Assembly (NCBI GenBank): GCA_023614405.1
Contig: CM042689.1
Span: 324,252,305 to 324,316,304 of the forward strand
DNA length: 64,000 nucleotides
Origin: Avena insularis
Lineage: Eukaryota > Streptophyta > Magnoliopsida > Poales > Poaceae
Direction of reading: 5' to 3'
This document shows positions 57,462 to 64,000 of the stretch, piece after piece. The notes beneath the pieces were generated by a model. That model worked only from the letters and a program-made list of their open reading frames with translations. It had not been told where the DNA came from and searched no databases. Made by a program: the position numbers and the translations under genes. Each line of letters opens with the position of its first letter. Positions within the stretch are counted from its first letter, which is position 1.

Positions 57462-59018
57462 TGATGGTGCTTAGAAGCTTCATTGGGAGACCCCAAGAGA
57501 AAGGTATGATGAGCACAGCAGAAAGTTTTCCCTCAGTAATAAACCAAGGTTATCGAACCAGTAGAAGGAAGGAAACGACTCAAAGGTGTTGCTAGCAACT
57601 TGGAAACCTGCACAACACAAACTCAAGACTTTGCCCCAACGAACAGTGAGGTTGTCAATCTCACCAGTTTGCTAAAAACAAAGGGTTAACTATATGGTGT
57701 GGAAGGTAATAGTGGTTTGCAGAAAGTAAAGAGTAACAGTGGAAGATTTATAAATGGTAAAGATTGGACCGGGGTCCATAGTTCACTAGAGGTGTTCTCC
57801 TTAAGATAAACAAACATGGAATGCTGGGTAAACAAATTACAGCAGGGCAATTGACAGGACTGAGCAAGGCATAACAATGCAATACTAGACATTCATGATC
57901 CAATGAGGTACGATTGGGCAATACAACAAGATACATAGACCGCCATCCAACTGCATCTATGACTAGTAATCCACCTTCAGGTTATCATCTGAACCCCCTC
58001 CAGTATTAAGTTGCAAGCAACGAATAACTACTTTAAGCAAAGTGTGTAAGGTAAACAATCCACTTGTTCCATGAACAAGAGACCGTTGTTTTCTCCCTAG
58101 TGGCAACATCACATCTACAACCTTAGAGATTTATGTCACTTCCCTTAGCTTAAATATAGGGATGAACCCACTATCGAGCATAAATACTCCCTCTTGGAGT
58201 CACTAGCATCTACTCGACCAAGATAGCTACTAGAAACGGAGAGCATGCAAGATCACAAACAACACAGATATGATAGATTCAATAAGACAAAACCATTAAT
58301 CAATCTGACATAGTAATCTCAATATCCATCGGATCCCCGCAAACACAACATGCATGAATACAAATAGCTGATCTTGATCATGAACGGATCTCACAAGATC
58401 TAAACATGGTAGCACAAAGGAGGATATACAACCATCTAGCTACTACATGGACCCGAACTCCAAGGTGGAACTACTCACACTTCATATCGGAGGCTAGCAT
58501 GATGAAGAAGAAGGCCTCCAGGATGATCTCCCCTCCGGCAGGGTGAGGGAAGAGCTCCAGATCCCCCTGATCTAGGGACGATGGTGGCGGCTATAGACGG
58601 TTTCGTGGAATATTGATCGGGTACTTAGGGTTTCTGCATTGGTGGGTCTTTATAGGTGAAGAGGCGAGGCCGGGGGCAGCCAGGGCGGCCGCACCCCCTA
58701 GGCGCGGGCTAGCCCTAGCCATGCGGACAGGGGGTGTGGCCCCCTGGCAGCTCTCCTCCGTCTCGTACTCTGGCTTCATCTTCCCCACGGTAAAATATTG
58801 ACTTTGGCTTTTATCCCATCCAATTCCAAGAATATTGATTTTCTTCCTTTCTGGAACCAAAAACAGAAGAAAACATGCAACTGGCACTGTGGCATCTTGT
58901 TAATAGGTTAGTCCAGAAAAACATATAAAAACACCTCAAAGTGTAGACAAAGCAAAGCAAAGTAGATACTAAACAAGCATGGAACATCAAAAATTATAGA
59001 TACGTATCCGACGTATCA
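57462..59018 (-). repeat. LTR shared by two tandem antisense Athila-like elements
   Basis: On the minus strand it starts TGATACGTCGGATACG and ends GCTTCTAAGCACCATCA, 1,557 bp. On its left is a primer-binding site; on its right (59,019-59,040) is the PPT-side sequence AGTTAAGCTTGGGGATGC (minus strand). It therefore acts as the 5' LTR of one element and the 3' LTR of the next. A TATA-like CCTATAAAGACCC (minus strand) lies near 58,645-58,657. The GC-rich block is at 58,670-58,745. Confidence 0.9.
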
Positions 59019-61569
59019 AGCATCCCCAAGCTTAACTCCTGCTCATCCTCGAGTAGGTAAGTGATAAAAAAATAATTTTTGAGGTGAAATGCACCATCAA
59101 AATCAAGATCAAACCATTTGCAAGCAATGAAATCTGGGATCAAAGAACTCTAAACATGAAAGATGGAATTCTAATAGTAAGACAAAGTAAATATGCATGC
59201 AACATGAAAGGTTACAAACAAAGATCATGAATACCAAGCATTGAAAAACGTTTGTTTGTTTCATATACATAAAACATAGCATAGTGGCATTCAGCTTGTC
59301 CCTCATGGAGTAGCAAATTGATGCATAAGACACCTTCAAAGTTCATAAGAGTGACTAGATACAAATATCACAAGAACAAGTAATATCAACAATATGCATC
59401 AATCAATAAGTTTTGGGACAATGCACATAGAACTAAGAATGACAACAATGCTCTCTTAATTGGTACCTGAGGATAGAAGGTGAAGACTCAATATAATAGT
59501 GGAAGAAAGGCCCTTCATAAGGGAAGCAGGGATTTCAAGTCTCAAAAAGAGCTTCCAAAAATTATGATACTTGTTAGCTTTCAGCCCTCATTGCTCCTAT
59601 CATAAGCATCTTGAAGTGATTAAGGTTAAAGTGAACAAACTATGGAGTATATGCTTGACGAAGTATAAGTTGGCAATCTCATGTCCCCTGAATACGAGGG
59701 CTGCTTCTCATGCTACTGGAGTTTAGTTACTTGCAAGTTCTTGTCAAAGTAAGTACATGTGTATCATAGAGAACCGCCAATGGGGTACCCTTTGCACATG
59801 ATACACGAGCTATCCCATAATCAAAATGACAAGGCAAGCAGACAATGAGCATCTCAGCAATCTTCTTATTTATCATGGGAATATGGTGCTTTTTTCTCTC
59901 TTTCCTCTTTTTCTCATATTTTTTCTTTTTCTCCATCTCTTATTTTCTATCTCATTTTTTATAAGAAGAATGCTTCAGAGATGTCATTATGGTGATGCTG
60001 CAAGTTTCCACCATGATTAGGCATGGCTTAGGCTAGCGGCCTAGGCGTTTCTCTAACACACATACATAACTCCATGGACTTACAAGTTCCTCTTTCATTT
60101 CACTAAGTTTTCACATAACAAAATACTTTTTAATTGGAAGATAGATGAAAACAAGGATATATTTGTAATGGTGTAACACACCATGCATAGGAATTTATAG
60201 TGGACACTTTGGAATAACTTGGTTTATTGGGCGTTGGATTCATGAGTAGAACTTACTCATATAAGTGGAGGCTAGCAAAAGACTGGGAGCGACCAACTAA
60301 GAGAGCAATAATGGCCATAATCATGCAGAGCGAAAAAACACTACTAAGCAAAGCATAAAGTGGTACCTCAAGTCAATGATTAAATGATCATAGAGGATAT
60401 GGTGACTTGTTCAAAGTCATAACATGGTGTGGGCATGTGCCAAGTCAACCCAAACAAAGCATCAAAGGAGAATACCACAATACTATGCTTTTGTATGCTA
60501 AAACAACGCATGATTCCTTCAAGGCACATTAAACAATCCCAATTGTTTGGAACAAGTCATGCTACAACAATAATCACTAAGCATAAGGTCAAAGCAACAT
60601 CTAGCATGACATGCTAAAGTCTAAGTCACAGTCAAAGCAAGCTCCTCTTGTACTATTCAAGCAAGAACTTTCTACTCCTTTCAACACCAATCAACTTATT
60701 TAAAACAACACAACAAGAGCGGGGGTCGAAACTACTTTATTCAAGCAAACTAAACAAACCAAACAAAAACTAAGATGCTCCAAGAACAACACAACTGTGC
60801 ATGAAACAATAAAAACGAAGTGTCTAGAAAGACTTGAGCCTTTTATTGATCAAGAAGGGGATGCCTTGGGCATCCCCAAGCTTTGACGCTTACCTCTTGA
60901 ATATTTCTTAGGGTGACATGGGGTGGCATCCCCAAGCTTGATATTTTGTCCATTATTCATCTCATTACATCATTCTTTCTCTACACCTGAAAATTTTCCT
61001 TCACACAATCTTCATTAGCAACATTAGTGTATTCAAAAGATAATAGACCTTTAGGTTTAGCCTTAGAACTGAAAAACTTACACTAAAAACACAATCTACT
61101 GTAGTAATTCCATCAAAAAGCTCAATTTCCCAAAAAGAACCCAAAAAGGAATCAATAAGAAGCAAATGCAAATAATGGCAGAAATCTGTCAAAACAGACC
61201 AGCAGATAGAAACCGATTTTTTTCGAAGACCTTATATTACTGAAATCAAAAAGTGTTGAACTAATAAAAGTTATCTAACATACTGGGGGATTTATTCAGA
61301 AAATATCAACTCAATCCGACTTACGGAGATTGTACACGAATTTTTATGGTGGATCGCAAAAATCTGTTTCGGGACAGCAACTCCCCAAATCTTAATTCCC
61401 TTTCATGAGAGGTTATTCTTGGCACAAAAATCAAACAAAAAGGATAAGGAAAGGCCATTACTGAAGTAATAACTTCCAAGACTTAAGAAAACTTTTGGGT
61501 TATCTCAATAAGTACTTTTCTTTAACGCCTTTAAGTTAGGCACAAGAAGCAAGAATCAAGTATTTTCAA

Positions 61570-62035
61570 ATGAAAAAGCATTAAGATCAATACTCGAAAT
61601 CTCTTCAACTAGGAAAGGTATCTCATCCAATAGAGGATCCTCTCTAGGTTTGGTTTTATCTAAAGTACCCATAACATCTACACATGGGCCTAGCATATTA
61701 AAACGTTCAAACACCTTTTTGGCTCCTTAGCAACATCATTGAACTCTTTTAGTAAAGTCTCTAGGATAAAATCTCCTTTTTCAGGATCCTCTTCTTCTTT
61801 TAGTTTAAGAAACAAAATTTGCATCATGGGGTTAAGGTTAACAAACCTAGCCTCCAACATATGAACTAAAGAAGCTGCAACAATTTCATAATTAGGAGCA
61901 AGTTCTGCTATGGATCTATCCTCAATATCCTCGTGTTTGCTAACATGATTAAAGAATTCTTCAATATTTTTTTCCCAATTATAGAGCCACTACCTACTGA
62001 AAGGTCTTTCAGGGTGAACTTGGGAATCAACATGG
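61570..62035 (-). pseudogene. Broken second copy of the 203-aa ORF1
   Basis: On the minus strand the start MLIPKFTLKDLSVGSGSIIG is followed by frameshifts (an altered T run near 61,970; one base lost near 61,725), and about 170 bp that code for the C-terminal GMHEALQKNFDW part are deleted near 61,630. The end DEIPFLVEEISSIDLNAFSF is recognisable. It is clearly the same ORF as 48,856-48,245. Confidence 0.8.
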
Positions 62036-62237
62036 TGAGCTAGAGCAAGGTGACAACTAGATTAAGAACTATTTTTTGTGTGTTTTTGATAATAGAAAGC
62101 AAACCAAACTAAACTAATTTTATTGAGTTTTTTGATAAAAAGAGGCAAACAAAACCAAGCAAAAGAAACTAAGCAAAACAGAAACAAAGTAAAGAGAAAG
62201 GTTGTGAATGACTCCCCTTGTGACGATGTCCTTAGCC

Positions 62238-62255
62238 TCCCCGGCAACGGTGCTA
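62238..62255 (-). other. Primer-binding site, tRNA-Asp type (antisense element 2)
   Basis: The minus strand reads TAGCACCGTTGCCGGGGA, a slightly changed tRNA-Asp complement. It lies nine bases from the LTR edge at 62,265. Confidence 0.8.
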
Positions 62256-62264
62256 GAAAAGTCT

Positions 62265-63435
62265 TGATGGTGCTTAGAAGCTTCGTTGGGAGACCCCAAG
62301 AGGAAGGTATGATGAGCACAGCAGCAAGTTTTCCTTAGTAAGAAACCAAGGTTATTGAACCACTAGGAAGAAGGAAACGACTCAAAGGTGTTGCTAGCAA
62401 TTTGGAAACCTGCACAACACAAACTCAAGACTTTGCCCCAACGAACAATGAGGTTGTCAATCTCACCGGTTTTCTAAAAACAAAGGGTTAATTGTATGGT
62501 GTGGAAGGTAATAGTGGTTTGCAGAAAGTAAACACTAACAGTGGAAGATGTATCAATGGTAAAGATTGGACCGGGGTCCATAGTTCACTAGAGATGTTCT
62601 CCTTAATATAAACAAACATGGCATGCTAGGTAAACAAATTACAGCAGAGCAATTGACAGGACTAAGCAATGCATAACAATGCAATACTAGACATTCATGA
62701 TCCTATGAGATTCGATTGGGCAATACAATAAGATACATAGACCACCATCCAACTGCATCTATGACTAGTAATCCATCTTCAGGTTATCATCTGAACCCCC
62801 TCCAGTATTAAGTTGCAAGCAACGGATAACTGCTTTAAGCAAAGTGTGTAAGGTAAAAAATCCACTTTTGTTCCATGAACAAGAGACCGTTGTTTTCTCC
62901 CTAGTGGCAACAACACATCTACAACCTTAGAGATTTCTGTCACTAATCAATAAGACAAAACCATTAATCAATCTGACAAGATCTAAACATGGTAGCACAA
63001 AGGAGGAGATACAACCATCTAGCTACTAAATGGACCCGTAGTCAAAACCATTAATCAATCTGACATAGTAATCTCAATATTCATCGAATCCCTGCAAACA
63101 CAACATGCATGAATACAAATAGATGATCTTGATCATGAACGGAGCTCACAAGATCTAAACATGGTAGCAGAAAGGAGGAGATACAACCATCTAACTACTA
63201 CATGGACCCGTAGTCCAAGGTGGAACTACTCACACTTCATACCGGAGGCTGGAACGATGAAGAAGAAGGCCTCCGGGATGATCTCCTCTCTGGCAGGGTG
63301 CTGGGAAGAGCTTCAGATCCCCCCGATCTAGGGACGATGGTGGAAGCGACTACAGACGGTTTCATGGAATATTTATCGGGTACTTAGGGTTTCTACCTCG
63401 GGGGGTTTTATAGGCGAAGAGGCAAGGCAGGGGGC
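62265..63435 (-). repeat. 5' LTR of antisense element 2, interrupted
   Basis: It matches 57,462-58,675 but lacks about 150 bp near 62,945 (the part with GCTTAAATATAGGGATG in the other copy) and has an extra duplicated block (see findings). It stops at GGCAGGGGGC, where the LTR at 63,436 was inserted. The continuation lies beyond the window. Confidence 0.88.
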
Positions 63436-64000
63436 TGATGACCCACAAGTATAGGGGATCGCAACAGTCTTCGAGGGTACTATTACCTAATTTATTGATT
63501 CAACACAAGGGAAGCCAAAGAATACTTGCAAGCCTTAACAACTGAGTTGTCAATTCAGCTGCACCTGGAAATAGTTCTTGCTCATAGAAGTTTATTAGTA
63601 GCAATAGTTTGGTAGTAGCAACAACAAAGCAGCAGCAGCAATAAAATAAGAGCAATAGTAACAGTAGTAGCAAACAGTAAGATATGAGCGTGGTAGGCAT
63701 AGGGACGGATGGACGAGCATTGCATGGACGAGTCTAAACATGTAACTTCAAGATCTAGGGCAATTGCAGATAAATAAGAATAAGCATCCCAGTACTAAAC
63801 AATCATAGGCATGTGCTCCATATATAGTCATGCGTGCTTGCAATGATAACTTGCACAACATATTTTGTCCTGCCAGCCCGTTGCAGCGGGGCCTCAAGGA
63901 AACTAATGGCAATTAAGGTGCTCCTTTTAATAGAGCACCGGAGCAAAGCATTAACACTCCGTGAACACATGTGATCCTCACATCACAGCCATCCCCTCAG
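63436..64000 (-). repeat. 3' edge of another Athila-like LTR (Fatima/Sabrina type), antisense
   Basis: It starts TGATGACCCACAAGTATAGG, the reverse complement of an LTR end CTTGTGGGTCATCA like that of the nested element. 63,880-64,000 is the reverse complement of 25,256-25,375. An imperfect AGC/AGT-rich microsatellite lies at 63,595-63,680. The preceding GGGGC (63,431-63,435) may be one half of its target duplication. The rest is outside the window. Confidence 0.8.

Larger units (their letters stand above)
59019..62264 (-). mobile_element. Antisense Athila-like non-autonomous element, internal copy 2
   Basis: 3.2 kb of internal region bounded by a PPT on the left and a tRNA-Asp PBS (62,238-62,255) on the right. 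59,573-62,035 parallels 46,063-48,860. It has no gag, protease, RT or integrase. Compared with copy 1 it lost about 215 bp near 60,100 and about 170 bp of the ORF. The stretch 59,040-59,570 has no counterpart in the window on the truncated left copy. Confidence 0.85.

Noticed and set aside
63595..63680. CRISPR-like or satellite array.
   Set aside because: Short AGC/AGT-rich microsatellite in an LTR with no spacer structure.

Overview
The window looks like intergenic DNA of a large grass genome, most likely Triticeae (wheat, Aegilops, barley or rye). Almost everything recognisable is nested plant LTR retrotransposon: copia elements resembling the Triticeae Angela/BARE/WIS group, gypsy elements of the chromovirus (Tekay-like) type, and Athila-related gypsy elements resembling Sabrina/Fatima, plus small Stowaway-type MITEs. 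Family names are from memory of the families, not from a search. I see no intact host gene, no tRNA or rRNA gene and nothing prokaryotic.

Layout. 1-5,545: a badly decayed plus-strand Angela-like copia element (gag, integrase, reverse transcriptase, RNase H, 3' LTR). 5,546-16,891: mostly unassigned AT-rich DNA holding a decayed MITE-like element (8.15-8.40 kb), a palindromic MITE (9,783-9,953), a possible decayed host gene on the minus strand (12.36-13.38 kb) and a diverged direct repeat pair (15.0 and 16.3 kb). 16,892-24,830: a 4.2-kb chromovirus 5' LTR with primer-binding site and decayed gag to RT. 24,870-25,883: two truncated Athila-like LTR pieces. 25,884-29,335: a second chromovirus type, LTR plus PBS plus leader. 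29,336-37,436: two Angela-like 3' halves joined head to head as a large inverted repeat. 37,437-40,825: a well-preserved 5'-truncated copia element with its short 3' LTR. 40,938-41,668: a Stowaway MITE, an RNase H-like gene fragment and a scrap of Athila-like LTR. 41,690-46,062: chromodomain, polypurine tract and 4.0-kb 3' LTR of a chromovirus related to the one at 16.9 kb. 46,063-63,435: minus-strand Athila-like, polymerase-less elements in a shared-LTR tandem array, broken by a complete plus-strand relative at 49,040-57,407 with a perfect 5-bp target-site duplication (ACTCC). 63,436-64,000: the edge of another Athila-like LTR.

How it works together. The best-preserved units are the nested Athila-like element (two LTRs, PBS, gag-protease frame with one stop, a small second ORF with two stops, PPT, TSD) and the copia pol at 37.4-40.3 kb (all RT and RNase H catalytic residues visible, broken by a few frame changes). 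The Athila-like elements have no RT or integrase, so they would have needed enzymes from other elements. The order of insertion can be read in places: the minus-strand array came before the element at 49,040, and its right-most LTR came before the LTR at 63,436.

I did not find a new defence or regulatory system. The most unusual items are the 8.1-kb inverted duplication, the exchange of ORF1 and LTR between related polymerase-less elements, the shared-LTR array, and the direct repeat pair at 15-16.8 kb.
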